A stretch of 35,463 bases of DNA from JBCDBL01 sp039183635 (lineage in GTDB: Bacteria > Pseudomonadota > Alphaproteobacteria > Caulobacterales > Parvularculaceae): assembly GCA_039183635.1 (NCBI GenBank), contig JBCDBL010000028.1:1-35463 (forward strand). Reading direction: 5' to 3'. Shown here one piece after another: positions 1 through 7,650 of the stretch (position 1 is the first letter of the stretch; each line of letters opens with the position of its first letter). The translations under genes and the position numbers were made by a program. Below the pieces are notes generated by a model. That model ran no database searches. It saw only the letters and a list, made by a program, of their open reading frames with translations, and had not been told where the DNA came from.

Positions 1-25
1 CGCCGCGCACCCACAACCGCCTTTC

Positions 26-127
26 TAGAGCACGTCTCGTTCAATCGGATTTACACGACGTGCTCTAAATCTTTGTTTTACGCGTGTCTTTTGCGCAAAA
101 ACCGGTACCCACTTTTGCGCGACACGC
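26..127. repeat. Two-hairpin intergenic repeat, copy A
   Basis: The first hairpin pairs TAGAGCACGTC (26-36) with GACGTGCTCTA (57-67), an 11-bp perfect stem. A linker containing CTTTG follows. The second hairpin nests GCGTGTC (82-88) with GACACGC (121-127) outside GCGCAAAA (93-100) with TTTTGCGC (113-120). The apex carries the core ACCGGTACCCAC. This layout recurs at 2012, 6069, 13621 and, inside gspG, at 33466. Repeats with the AAACCGGTNCCCACTTTT core are common between genes in Alphaproteobacteria. Confidence 0.75.
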
Positions 128-287
128 TCCAGCCTGAAAAATCGCAGAGCCCCCTCCGACCCGCGCGTCCCGCGCGGCCCACCTCCCCCGCTCTCGCGGA
201 GGAGGAAAACCGCTGAGCAGGCTTCATACCGATGACAAAAGCCCCGCTCAGGGCGGTCTGCTTCCTACAATGTAGAACACGTCCAAT

Positions 288-311
288 CCTCCACCGAAGG
301 TGGAGGGTTTT
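288..311 (+). terminator. Possible rho-independent terminator on plus strand
   Basis: CCTCCACC (288-295) and GGTGGAGG (299-306) form a perfect 8-bp stem with a 3-base loop, followed by GTTTT. It would end a plus-strand transcript entering from outside the window, but no such gene is visible. The short T-run makes it a moderate candidate. Confidence 0.4.
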
Positions 312-319
312 GACTGAAT

Positions 320-349
320 AAAAAAGCCCCGCCGATTGGCGAGGCTTTT
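320..349 (-). terminator. Rho-independent terminator of sodB
   Basis: On the minus strand GCCTCGCC (345-338), loop AATC and GGCGGGGC (333-326) form a stem with one G-T type mismatch, followed by a run of T residues (325-320). It lies 38 bases past the sodB stop. The flanking A/T runs on both sides would let it work in both directions. Confidence 0.8.
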
Positions 350-387
350 GTTTGCGCACTAGCATCTTTATGCGGGGCGCAATGGCT

Positions 388-990
388 TTACGCCTTTGCT
401 AAATTGGCGTTCGCAAACTCCCAATTCACCAAATTGTCGAGGAATGTGCTGATGTATGCCGGGCGCTTGTTTTGGAAATCGAGATAATAGGCATGCTCCC
501 ATACGTCCATTGTAAGGAGCGGGGTGACGCCGGCCTCTGTGATCGGAAGCTCAGCGTTCAACGTTTTACGCACTTCGACCTTGCCGCCAACTGCGACAAG
601 CCAGGCCCAGCCGGAGCCGAATTGCTTTGCGCCGGCCGTCGCAAATGCTTCTTTGAAACCCTCATAACCGCCAAACGCCTCATCGATGAGGCCTGCCACA
701 GCGCCTGTGGGCGCGCCGCCGCCGTTCGGCGCCATGGAGTTCCAGTAAAACGTATGGTTCCAGATTTGCGCCGCGTTGTTAAAAATTCCGGCTTTGCCTG
801 CGTCGCCTGCAGCATCTTTGATAATTTCTTCGAGAGAGGCGTCGGCGAGAGGCGTGCCATCGATCATCTTATTGAGGTTATCGACATAGGCCTGGTGATG
901 CTTTCCGTAGTGGAAGGATAACGTGTTCGCTGAAACATGCGGCTCCAGAGCGTTTTGGTCGTACGGGAGAGGAGGAAGAGTGATGGCCAT
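388..990 (-). CDS. sodB: Superoxide dismutase, Fe type
   Basis: This 200-residue enzyme disproportionates superoxide to oxygen and hydrogen peroxide in the cytosol. It has the normal length for a bacterial Fe/Mn-SOD and is intact. The four metal ligands are visible as His27 (SFHYGKHH), His79 (WNHTFYW), Asp162 and His166 (DVWEHAYY). Gln75 in the AAQIWNH motif and the FYWNSM segment are typical of iron rather than manganese enzymes. No signal peptide is present. The start ATG at 990 opens the conserved MAITLPPLPY N-terminus. The gene appears monocistronic: a terminator lies just downstream and the neighbour on the other side is divergent. The Fe assignment is by motif; cambialistic use of Mn cannot be excluded. 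Confidence 0.97.
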   Translation of the reverse strand: MAITLPPLPYDQNALEPHVSANTLSFHYGKHHQAYVDNLNKMIDGTPLADASLEEIIKDAAGDAGKAGIFNNAAQIWNHTFYWNSMAPNGGGAPTGAVAGLIDEAFGGYEGFKEAFATAGAKQFGSGWAWLVAVGGKVEVRKTLNAELPITEAGVTPLLTMDVWEHAYYLDFQNKRPAYISTFLDNLVNWEFANANLAKA

Positions 991-1131
991 CTTTAATCTC
1001 GCTTGTTCATAAGTAGTGAATCAACTCCACACTAAGTAAAGCCGTTAGCGACGAGGTCAATGCATGATGCAACGGCCAGCATTTAATTGAAAATGCTTCT
1101 AAGTAACATTCTCTTTGGGGGCGCCCGTCGG

Positions 1132-2007
1132 ATGTCTGACCATCATAATACGTCGCTTCATGAAGCCTTCGCTTATTGCGAACAGTTCGCCAGGCGCGGC
1201 GATTCCGATCGCGCCATGGCGGCTTTGTTCGCTCCCAAGGGCAAGCGTCGGGATGTGTTCGCGCTTCTTGCTTTTGCGTTGGAACTCGCCAAGACCCGAG
1301 AGTCTGTGTCGGAGCCGATGCTTGGCGAGATCCGCCTGCAATGGTGGCGTGAGACGGTCGATGAAATTTATACAGAAGGTCCGGTGCGGCGTCATAACGT
1401 GGCCAGGGCGTTGGAAGACGTTGTACGCCGTTATAATCTTCCGCGGGAGGCTTTTGACGCTTTGATCGACGCTCGTGCGTTCGATCTTTACGACGCTCCC
1501 ATGGCCAATTTGGCGGCCATCGATGCGTATGCCGACGCAACGTCCGGCGCCGTGGCGGAGCTTTCCGCCCGCATACTGTGTGATACGCTTGTTACTGATG
1601 AAATTCTGAGTATCGCCTGTACAGCAGGGAGCGCATACGGGCTTGCAGGCCTTTTGCGTGCTCTGCCATTTCAGGTCGGGCGGCGACAGGCGTTTCTTCC
1701 GGCGGACTTGCTCGCCGAACAAGGCGTCGCCGTTGAGGCTGTTTTCGCCGGTAAGATGGCGCCTGGCGTTGGGCGTGTGGTGGAGGCTGCTGCAATTGCC
1801 GCGACAAATAAATATCAAGAGGCGCGCGCATTAGTTCGCAGTGCTCCGCCCTCGATCTTTCCGGCCCTCGCCCCGGCGGCGCTCGCGCCTGCTTACTTGA
1901 AGGAGGTTCGGCGTCGTGACAATGCATTTCGCATCGCCCTTGGAGGGCGCGAAGACCTTGCCAAGCGTCTGCGTTTCGTCTGGGCGACGGCGCGCGGGCG
2001 TATTTGA
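1132..2007 (+). CDS. Squalene/phytoene synthase family protein (NDUFAF6-like)
   Basis: A 291-residue cytosolic protein of the all-alpha isoprenoid synthase fold. The opening HEAFAYCEQFARRGDSDR and the GEIRLQWWRETVDEI helix are characteristic of the group related to mitochondrial complex I assembly factor NDUFAF6. True squalene/phytoene synthases carry two Asp-rich motifs; I do not see a convincing pair here, so carotenoid or hopanoid synthesis is unlikely. The start is placed at ATG 1132 (MSDHH). The frame stays open upstream to TTG 1087 and ATG 1093, but that stretch does not resemble the family. A GGGGGCG tract lies a little upstream of 1132. It is divergent from sodB. Function in complex I assembly is inference from the eukaryotic relative. 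Confidence 0.85.
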   Translation: MSDHHNTSLHEAFAYCEQFARRGDSDRAMAALFAPKGKRRDVFALLAFALELAKTRESVSEPMLGEIRLQWWRETVDEIYTEGPVRRHNVARALEDVVRRYNLPREAFDALIDARAFDLYDAPMANLAAIDAYADATSGAVAELSARILCDTLVTDEILSIACTAGSAYGLAGLLRALPFQVGRRQAFLPADLLAEQGVAVEAVFAGKMAPGVGRVVEAAAIAATNKYQEARALVRSAPPSIFPALAPAALAPAYLKEVRRRDNAFRIALGGREDLAKRLRFVWATARGRI

Positions 2008-2011
2008 GCCT

Positions 2012-2116
2012 TTAAAGCGCCTCTTCTTCAATGGGAATCAGGCAGACGCTTTAAGTCTTTGCTTTTTCGCATTTGCGGACGGCCAACCGTACACACTTGG
2101 CCTGGAAAGGCTTTAA
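2012..2116. repeat. Two-hairpin intergenic repeat, copy B
   Basis: It has the same architecture as the copy at 26. The outer hairpin pairs TTAAAGCG (2012-2019) with CGCTTTAA (2047-2054), then the linker AAGTCTTTGCTTTT parallels AAATCTTTGTTTTA of the first copy. The second hairpin has GGCCAA (2081-2086) and TTGGCC (2097-2102) around CCGTACACAC. It begins 4 bases after a stop codon and could act as a 3' end structure. Confidence 0.6.
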
Positions 2117-2208
2117 GGCCAGAGCCGGCGCAAAACCTTTGAACTCTGTAACGAACAAGCTCGCGACCTGGTGTTACGAAAGCGGGGAGGGTATGACGCC
2201 AGAAGCGC

Positions 2209-3099
2209 CTATCCCTCCGGCAGTGGAATATATTGCGTTTCGCCGGGGGGCAGAGTAAAACGGCCGTCCGTCCACGTCTCACCCGCCGAGGCGCGCCAAT
2301 CGGCCTTGGCCTGCTCGATTTTTTCTTCCGAGCTTGAAACATAGTTCCAAAAAATATGGCGCGGTCCGTCAAGGGGCGCACCCCCGAGCAGCATTAACCG
2401 CGTTGGTTCACAGGCCCGGACCATCGCCCCCGCATTTTCCGCAAACACCGCCATGGCGCCGGCTTTCACCCGCTCCCCGGACACCTCTATTTCGCCGGTC
2501 ACAACGTAGGCGGCCCGTTCCGGGTAATCTGGCGCCTCGATCGTATCATCGGTATTCATCTCAACGGCGACATAAAACATGTCGGAAAACGTTTTGACGG
2601 GAGAGGTCTCGCCATAGGCGCTCCCGGCGATAACGGTAAGGGCGAAGCCCTCGCGAACCATAGCCGGCAGAGTGTCCTTGGGATGATGATGAAAACTTGG
2701 GGCCGTGTCCTCGTCCGCGGCGGGCAGGGCGATCCAGGATTGAATGCCGTGCATTGTTTGCCCGCTGGCGCGCGCCGCATCGCCAGTGCGTTCGGAGTGA
2801 ACGATACCGCGCCCTGCGGTCATCCAGTTGACATCCCCTGGCCGGATCACCTGCTCGTACCCGAGATTGTCTTTATGCGTCATTTCACCTTTAAACAGAT
2901 AGGTGACGGTGGCGAGACCGATATGGGGGTGGGGCCGAACGTCGACGCCTTTTCCAGGCGCGAATGTTCCCGGGCCCATCTCGTCCCAGAAGATAAAGGG
3001 CCCGACTGTGCGACGCTTTGCGTATGGCAAAACGCGGCTTACCTCAAAACCACCAAGATCTTTGGCGCGACCTGGAATGACAAGATCTATGGCCGACAT
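2209..3099 (-). CDS. Pirin family protein
   Basis: A 296-residue bicupin. The N-terminal cupin carries the pirin signature PHPHIGLATVTYLFKGEMTHKDNLG and the RPGDVNWMTAGRGIVHSER block, which supply the His and Glu metal ligands. The C-terminal cupin is more diverged. Pirins are non-haem iron proteins; some have quercetinase activity and others modulate partner enzymes, so the substrate is open. The start is set at ATG 3099 (MSAIDLVIPG), with AAGGAAA about 8 bases upstream. A longer open frame to 3192 would add a basic tail without family resemblance and would overlap trmFO. The gap to the trmFO stop is 52 bases and both read leftwards, so cotranscription is possible. Confidence 0.92.
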   Translation of the reverse strand: MSAIDLVIPGRAKDLGGFEVSRVLPYAKRRTVGPFIFWDEMGPGTFAPGKGVDVRPHPHIGLATVTYLFKGEMTHKDNLGYEQVIRPGDVNWMTAGRGIVHSERTGDAARASGQTMHGIQSWIALPAADEDTAPSFHHHPKDTLPAMVREGFALTVIAGSAYGETSPVKTFSDMFYVAVEMNTDDTIEAPDYPERAAYVVTGEIEVSGERVKAGAMAVFAENAGAMVRACEPTRLMLLGGAPLDGPRHIFWNYVSSSEEKIEQAKADWRASAGETWTDGRFTLPPGETQYIPLPEG

Positions 3100-3151
3100 G
3101 AGTTTTTTCCTTTTTAAAGCCCGTACACAAAAGCGTCGCGTGACGCGTACT

Positions 3152-4564
3152 TTACGCCGCAGCAATCGTTCCTGTTGCTTGAACCCAGGCATTGATATCG
3201 CTCAACGCCCGCGCTGACAGCGCTTTTTTGCGTGCGCGCCCCTTTTCCTTACCGCGCAAGCGTTTTCCGGCCTCATCGGTCCTCGGCGTTTCTATGTCCG
3301 GGAAAAGGCCGAAATTTATGTTCATCGGCTGGAACGCGCCCTTTCCGCCGGCGCCGTCTGAGACGTGGCCGCCTGTAATGTGGCCGAGAAGCGCGCCGAG
3401 CGCGGTTGTCGGCGGCGGGGGCGCGTCAACCGCGCCGCGGGCCTCAGCTGCGGCGAAACGGCCGGCGAGCAGGCCTATGGCGGCGCTTTCCAGATACCCT
3501 TCGACACCGGTGATCTGACCGGCGAACCGAAGGCGCGGATCAGCCTTGAGCCGCAGATCGCGCTCCAAAAGCTTCGGTGCGTTTAAAAACGTGTTTCTGT
3601 GTATGCCGCCAAGGCGAGCGAACTCAGCCCCTTCAAGCCCGGGAATCATCCGAAAAACATCGGCCTGTACGCCGTATTTTAACTTCGTTTGAAAACCTAC
3701 CATATTATAGAGCGTGCCAAGAGCGTTATCCTGGCGCAATTGCACAACGGCATAGGGTTTTTCGGGTGCGTGGGGGTTTGTTAGCCCTACAGGCTTTAAC
3801 GGGCCGTACCGCAAGGTCTCCCGACCGCGCTCCGCCATCACCTCTACGGGTAAACACCCCTCGAAATAGGGAGTGTTTTTCTCCCAGTCTTTGAACTCGG
3901 TTTTCTCACCAGCAATAAGAGCATCTAGAAAAGCATTATACTGATCTTCATTCAAAGGGCAGTTGATATAGTCCGCCCCATCGCCGCCCGGACCCTTTTT
4001 GTCATAACGAGATTGGAACCAGGCGACATCGAAATTGATGCTCTGCTTATGAATGATGGGGGCGATCGCATCGAAAAACGCAAGCTCCTCTTCGCCGGTG
4101 AGGTTCTTGATCGCCTCTGCAAGCGCCGGAGAGGTGAGGGGCCCTGTCGCCACCACCACATTGTCCCATTGGGCCGGCAGCGCGCCGGCGATCTCTTCGC
4201 GGACAAGCGTGATGTTAGGGTGCGCCTCCAAAGCGGCTGTGACGGCGGCGGAAAACCCGTCCCGATCCACCGCGAGGGCGCCGCCGGCGGGCACTTGATG
4301 CGCGTCTGCGCAGCGCATGATGATAGAGCCGCAGCGGCGCATCTCTTCATGGAGCACGCCAACGGCGTTGTTCTCGGCGTCGTCGGAGCGGAACGAGTTT
4401 GAGCAGACAAGCTCTGCAAGGCCATCGGTTTGATGGGCGTGTGTGGCGCGATGCGGCCGCATTTCGTGGAGCGCAACCGTTGCGCCGGCTTCTGCGGCCT
4501 GCCAGGCCGCTTCGGAGCCCGCGAGGCCGCCGCCGATGATATGAATTTGGTGTGCATTTGACAT
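3152..4564 (-). CDS. trmFO: tRNA (uracil-5-)-methyltransferase, folate/FAD dependent
   Basis: A 470-residue enzyme forming ribothymidine at position 54 in the T-loop of tRNAs, using methylenetetrahydrofolate and FAD. The N-terminus IHIIGGGLAGSEAAWQAAEAG is the Rossmann GxGxxG FAD-binding motif. The family blocks LVCSNSFRSDD, with its conserved Cys, and INFDVAWFQSRYDKKGPGG are present, as is the late FAGQITGVEGYLESAAIGLLAG FAD-binding block. Length is normal. The start at ATG 4564 (MSNAHQ) gives the expected short N-terminus; an open frame to 4648 is basic and would run into ilvA. The ribosome-binding site is weak. The ilvA stop lies 53 bases upstream on the same strand. Confidence 0.95.
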   Translation of the reverse strand: MSNAHQIHIIGGGLAGSEAAWQAAEAGATVALHEMRPHRATHAHQTDGLAELVCSNSFRSDDAENNAVGVLHEEMRRCGSIIMRCADAHQVPAGGALAVDRDGFSAAVTAALEAHPNITLVREEIAGALPAQWDNVVVATGPLTSPALAEAIKNLTGEEELAFFDAIAPIIHKQSINFDVAWFQSRYDKKGPGGDGADYINCPLNEDQYNAFLDALIAGEKTEFKDWEKNTPYFEGCLPVEVMAERGRETLRYGPLKPVGLTNPHAPEKPYAVVQLRQDNALGTLYNMVGFQTKLKYGVQADVFRMIPGLEGAEFARLGGIHRNTFLNAPKLLERDLRLKADPRLRFAGQITGVEGYLESAAIGLLAGRFAAAEARGAVDAPPPPTTALGALLGHITGGHVSDGAGGKGAFQPMNINFGLFPDIETPRTDEAGKRLRGKEKGRARKKALSARALSDINAWVQATGTIAAA

Positions 4565-4617
4565 GGCGGCGAAGATAGGCCCGGGCGCCGTTATGATCAA
4601 CGCTCTCCTGCTGCGTC

Positions 4618-5877
4618 TTATTGCTTTGCGCCGGTCAGGAGTTCGCAATTTAAGCCTGACGCCTTAAGCGCCTCGATGATCCGGTTAAGATGCGGACGAT
4701 CGTGGGCCTCCACGCTGATGTCGATATAAGTCACTTTCGCCGGCAAATCGGAGAACATGCGGTGATAGGCGACATCGATAACGTTGCCCCGCGCTTCTGC
4801 GATGACGCTGGACACTTTGGTCAACTGGCCCGGAACATCGATGAGCTCCACCCTGAGCCGTGCGATCCGGCCGGAGCGGGCGAGGTCCCGCATCAGGATT
4901 GACGACAAAAGCCGCGTATCGATGTTGCCGCCGCAGATCACTGTGCCGACTTTTTTTCCCTTAAATTTCTCAGGGTGCGCCAGGATCGCGGCGAGACCGG
5001 CCGCGCCTGCGCCTTCAGCCAGGGTTTTCTGCACCGTGAGATAGAGCGACAAGGCGCGTTCCAGTTGCCGCTCGTCCACGAGCACAATGTCATCCACAAG
5101 GTCTTTGACAATGGCGCGTGTGAGGTGGCCGGGCTGTTGAACCGCGATACCCTCGGCGAGCGTGTTGCCGCCGACCGGGGCGTCGTCTGCGTTCATAACG
5201 TTGTACATGGAAGGGTAAAGTGCGGCCTGGACGCCGACGATCTTAATCCGCGGGTTTATCTTGCGCGCCACCATCGCCATCCCCGCCAGGAGACCACCGC
5301 CGCCGATCGGCGCAACGAGAACATCAAGATCCGGAACGTCTTCCAACATTTCCGCAGCGATGGTCCCTTGTCCGGCCATAATGTAAGGATCGTCAAAGGG
5401 GTGAACGAAGACGAGACCGCGTTCTTTTGTCAGTTCTAAAGCATGCGCGCTGGCGTCGTCGAAGGCGTCGCCGTACAAAATCACTTCCGCGCCAAGGGAC
5501 TCGGTCTGTTGAACCTTCACGATGGGCGTGTGCTCCGGCATGACGATGGTTGCTTTCAGGCCGAGTAAGGCGGCGTGCCGGGCGACGCCTTGAGCGTGGT
5601 TGCCCGCAGAAGCGGCTATAACGCCGCGCGCGCGTTCTTCCGCGCTCAGGCTTTTTAATTTAGCCAACGCCCCGCGTTCTTTAAATGCGCCGGTATATTG
5701 CAGGTTTTCGTACTTCACCCATAGATTACAGCCTGCAAGGTCGCTGAGCTTGCCCGCCGGTAGAAATGGGGTGCGCAATACGCCGTCCCAACCGGCGGCA
5801 TGATCCGGCAAAACGACAGCCAACGCTTCATCAAGCGATGAGGCCGCCGGCGACGCAGTTTGCGGTTTTGATGACAT
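4618..5877 (-). CDS. ilvA: Threonine ammonia-lyase with ACT domain
   Basis: A 419-residue PLP enzyme converting L-threonine to 2-oxobutanoate and ammonia, the first committed step of isoleucine synthesis. The PLP lysine is Lys66 in YTGAFKERGA. The phosphate-binding glycine loop GGGGLLAG and the conserved ASAGNHAQGVA stretch are present. A C-terminal ACT domain (from about residue 335, RLRVELIDVPGQLTKVSSVI) replaces the longer regulatory region of E. coli IlvA, as in TdcB-with-ACT and alphaproteobacterial forms, so the biosynthetic or catabolic role is not fixed by sequence. The start is set at ATG 5877 (MSSKP); a TTG at 5898 is also in frame. Confidence 0.93.
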   Translation of the reverse strand: MSSKPQTASPAASSLDEALAVVLPDHAAGWDGVLRTPFLPAGKLSDLAGCNLWVKYENLQYTGAFKERGALAKLKSLSAEERARGVIAASAGNHAQGVARHAALLGLKATIVMPEHTPIVKVQQTESLGAEVILYGDAFDDASAHALELTKERGLVFVHPFDDPYIMAGQGTIAAEMLEDVPDLDVLVAPIGGGGLLAGMAMVARKINPRIKIVGVQAALYPSMYNVMNADDAPVGGNTLAEGIAVQQPGHLTRAIVKDLVDDIVLVDERQLERALSLYLTVQKTLAEGAGAAGLAAILAHPEKFKGKKVGTVICGGNIDTRLLSSILMRDLARSGRIARLRVELIDVPGQLTKVSSVIAEARGNVIDVAYHRMFSDLPAKVTYIDISVEAHDRPHLNRIIEALKASGLNCELLTGAKQ

Positions 5878-6068
5878 TTTTTCGAACTTTCTCGTCAAAA
5901 ACCGGAAAGTCTTAGCACAAAAGATTTAGGGGGCTATTGAAAATTCCAGGAATTTACATGCCCCAAACACTTGGGCCGCGTTTGCTACTCTTGGAATCAT
6001 AAATCTGCTCCAAGGCATTGTTCTGACATGCACTTTGCAACAGGTGAACCGGGGCGGGCCGCCGCCGC

Positions 6069-6175
6069 TTCTAGAGCCGATTGCGTGCTTTGTGAGTCGA
6101 CCATCAGCTCTAGAAGCTTTGTGTTGAGCGCGTGAGACGACCTTCGTGTGATCCACATCGCCTGCAACGCGCTTT
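6069..6175. repeat. Two-hairpin intergenic repeat, copy C
   Basis: The first hairpin pairs TTCTAGAGC (6069-6077) with GCTCTAGAA (6107-6115). The linker GCTTTGTGTTG corresponds to the CTTTGTTTT linker of the first copy. The second hairpin pairs AGCGCGT (6127-6133) with ACGCGCT (6167-6173). The primary sequence is diverged but stem order, spacing and linker are conserved. Confidence 0.6.
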
Positions 6176-6193
6176 AGGAATACGCCTTCAAGC

Positions 6194-6228
6194 TTGACAC
6201 AATGTATTAGCGTGCTAACACAATCCTT
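6194..6228 (+). promoter_or_regulatory. Promoter of the TrpR-like gene, possibly leaderless
   Basis: A consensus -35 TTGACA (6194-6199) is followed after 16 bases by TAACAC (6216-6221), which has an upstream TG as in extended -10 elements. The ATG at 6229 is only 7 bases past the -10, so transcription would start at or next to the start codon. No Shine-Dalgarno sequence fits between them. Confidence 0.65.
6203..6222. promoter_or_regulatory. Palindromic operator in the TrpR-like gene promoter
   Basis: TGTATTAGCGTGCTAACACA is a 20-bp dyad: TGT-R-TTAGC, two central bases, GCTAA-Y-ACA. Only one symmetric pair is imperfect. It fills the -35/-10 spacer and covers the -10, ideal for repression. Its symmetry and size resemble the E. 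coli TrpR operator type (inverted CTAG-containing halves), but the half-site sequence differs. Autorepression by the TrpR-like product is inference. Confidence 0.65.
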
Positions 6229-6540
6229 ATGAACGTTAAATCGGACGCCGCCGAACATGCTGAAGAGTTCGCTGCTCTATGCCGTGCCCTGGGGACTTTA
6301 CGCGCCCCGGACGAATATGCGCGGTTTCTGCGCGATTTATGCACGCCGGCGGAGATCATGGCCCTTACGGAGCGTTGGCGGATCGCCCGCCTGCTCCATG
6401 AAGGGGATATGACGTACAGGGATATTGCAGCAGCGACAGGCGCTTCCACGGCGACGGTGGGGCGGGTGGCGCGTTTTTTAAAGGATGAGCCCCATCAGGG
6501 CTATGGAATCGCATTGCGGCGCACTGCGACGCAGAAGTAG
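6229..6540 (+). CDS. TrpR-like regulator, YerC/YecD family
   Basis: A 103-residue all-helical DNA-binding protein of the Trp-repressor superfamily. The EFAALCRALGTLRAPDEYARFLRDLCTP block and the helix-turn-helix at about 60-85 (MTYRDIAAATGASTATVGRVARFL) match the YerC/YecD group. The invariant LCTPAEI turn before the HTH is intact. It lies 84 bases upstream of hisG on the same strand, and members of this family have been linked to histidine biosynthesis control in other bacteria, so a role as a his repressor is plausible. A 20-bp dyad sits in its own promoter. The effector could be histidine or a related amino acid; the sequence cannot say. The last codons lie within a 28-bp tandem repeat. 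Confidence 0.85.
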   Translation: MNVKSDAAEHAEEFAALCRALGTLRAPDEYARFLRDLCTPAEIMALTERWRIARLLHEGDMTYRDIAAATGASTATVGRVARFLKDEPHQGYGIALRRTATQK

Positions 6541-6601
6541 ATTATGGCGCACTGCGACGCAGACATAGATCACGGCGCGCTGCGCCGTAAATACACATCA
6601 A
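6518..6601. repeat. 28-bp tandem repeat between the TrpR-like gene and hisG
   Basis: Units begin at 6518, 6546 and 6574, exactly 28 bases apart. The first two share GGCGCACTGCGACGCAGA; the third is degenerate (GGCGCGCTGCGCC). Unit 1 encodes the end of the upstream protein, so the repeat spans its stop codon. The third unit also makes a 7-bp perfect hairpin, ACGGCGC (6572-6578) with GCGCCGT (6582-6588), 37 bases before the hisG start. Confidence 0.85.
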
Positions 6602-6624
6602 TACAGGCATGAGAGCGGACCGAT

Positions 6625-7512
6625 ATGGAAGAACAACGTCTACGCATTGCAATTCAAAAATCCGGACGATTGTCGGACGGTAGTCTTGAGCTTTTGAAAG
6701 CTTGCGGCCTCACCATCTCCCGCGGTCGGGACAAGCTTTACGCCCGGGTGGCGGAAATGCCCATAGACATTTTGCTTGTGAGAGATGACGACATACCGGG
6801 CTTTATCGCCGACGGCGTATGCGATGTTGGGGTCATCGGCGAAAACGTATTTGAGGAATGGCGCTTGTCCGATGGCAACCATAGCGCAGCGGACATCATA
6901 GAAAGATTGGGGTTTTCGCGTTGCCGCCTGGCCCTGGCTGTGGCGAATGCGGAGGAATATACGTCAATTAAAGATCTGGAAGGCCGGCGCGTCGCCACTT
7001 CTTATCCGGCGATCCTCAAAGAATTTTTATCGAAAGCCGGCGTGTCGGCGCACATCGTCAAAATGGAAGGGTCCGTTGAGGTTGCGCCGCGCATAAAGGT
7101 GGCGGACGCGATTTGCGATATCGTCTCCACTGGCGCCACGCTGGAAGCGAATGGCCTGAAACTGGCTGAGACGATTTTCCAAAGCGAAGCAGTTCTTGTA
7201 CGGAATGCTTTATCTTTATCGCCGGAGAAACAATCGATCTTTGAAGCGCTCCTGGTGCGCATTCGCGGCGTCCTCCAGTCTCGTGAATCGAAATATGTGA
7301 TGATGAATGCGCCGCGCGCGTCGGTTGAAGCCATTCGTGAAATTCTCCCTGGAGCTGAAGCGCCGACGATTTTGGAGCTGGCGGGCCAGCCCGACAAGGT
7401 GGCGATACATGCCGTATGCCGGGAATCTGTGTTCTGGAGCACCCTCGAAAAGTTGAAAAAAGAGGGCGCAAAGGCGATTTTGGTGCTGCCGATTGAAAAA
7501 ATGATGCTCTAG
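6625..7512 (+). CDS. hisG: ATP phosphoribosyltransferase, long form
   Basis: A 295-residue enzyme catalysing the first step of histidine biosynthesis, joining ATP and PRPP to give phosphoribosyl-ATP. The N-terminal LRIAIQKSGRLSD and the PRPP-binding CDIVSTGATLEANGLKL (about 164-180) are diagnostic. Residues from about 225 form the C-terminal regulatory domain of the long, hexameric HisG that binds histidine for feedback inhibition, so no HisZ partner is needed. Many alphaproteobacteria instead use the short form with HisZ. ATG 6625 follows GAGAGCGGACC. It is downstream of a TrpR-like regulator with a hairpin-forming tandem repeat between them. No other his gene is in the window. Confidence 0.95.
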   Translation: MEEQRLRIAIQKSGRLSDGSLELLKACGLTISRGRDKLYARVAEMPIDILLVRDDDIPGFIADGVCDVGVIGENVFEEWRLSDGNHSAADIIERLGFSRCRLALAVANAEEYTSIKDLEGRRVATSYPAILKEFLSKAGVSAHIVKMEGSVEVAPRIKVADAICDIVSTGATLEANGLKLAETIFQSEAVLVRNALSLSPEKQSIFEALLVRIRGVLQSRESKYVMMNAPRASVEAIREILPGAEAPTILELAGQPDKVAIHAVCRESVFWSTLEKLKKEGAKAILVLPIEKMML

Positions 7513-7650
7513 CGGCGCATTTGGACGTATTTTTAGTGTTCAGACCGGCTTCTTTGTGGTTAATTCCCGTTATATTTAAACAAAGATATGATTTCGCCCG
7601 CGCCCAGTGCGCACGGTTAAATGTGACAGTCGTGTAAAGAGGTTAAAACG

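Larger units (their letters stand above)
1..387. other. Gene-free leading region
   Basis: I see no credible gene here. The stretch holds a two-hairpin repeat (26-127), a GC-rich stretch around 145-200 and two terminator-like hairpins (288-311 and 320-349). An open frame on the minus strand through this region runs across the repeat and both hairpins and has no family resemblance, so it was not called. Confidence 0.6.
5878..6228. other. Intergenic region between ilvA and the TrpR-like gene
   Basis: A 351-base gene-free stretch between divergent genes. It must hold the ilvA promoter near 5880-5950, which I cannot place with confidence. It contains a two-hairpin repeat (6069-6175) and the promoter with palindromic operator for the TrpR-like gene (6194-6222). 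A small CCCAA/TTGGG hairpin is seen around 5960-5974. Confidence 0.6.

Noticed and set aside
78..365. 95-codon minus-strand open frame
   Set aside because: It runs through the two-hairpin repeat and both terminator hairpins, has no ribosome-binding site or family resemblance.
472..921. 149-codon plus-strand open frame opposite sodB
   Set aside because: It is fully antisense to a well-recognised gene and has no recognisable domain.
6518..6601. CRISPR array
   Set aside because: The units are contiguous without spacers, only two to three in number, and no cas gene is near.
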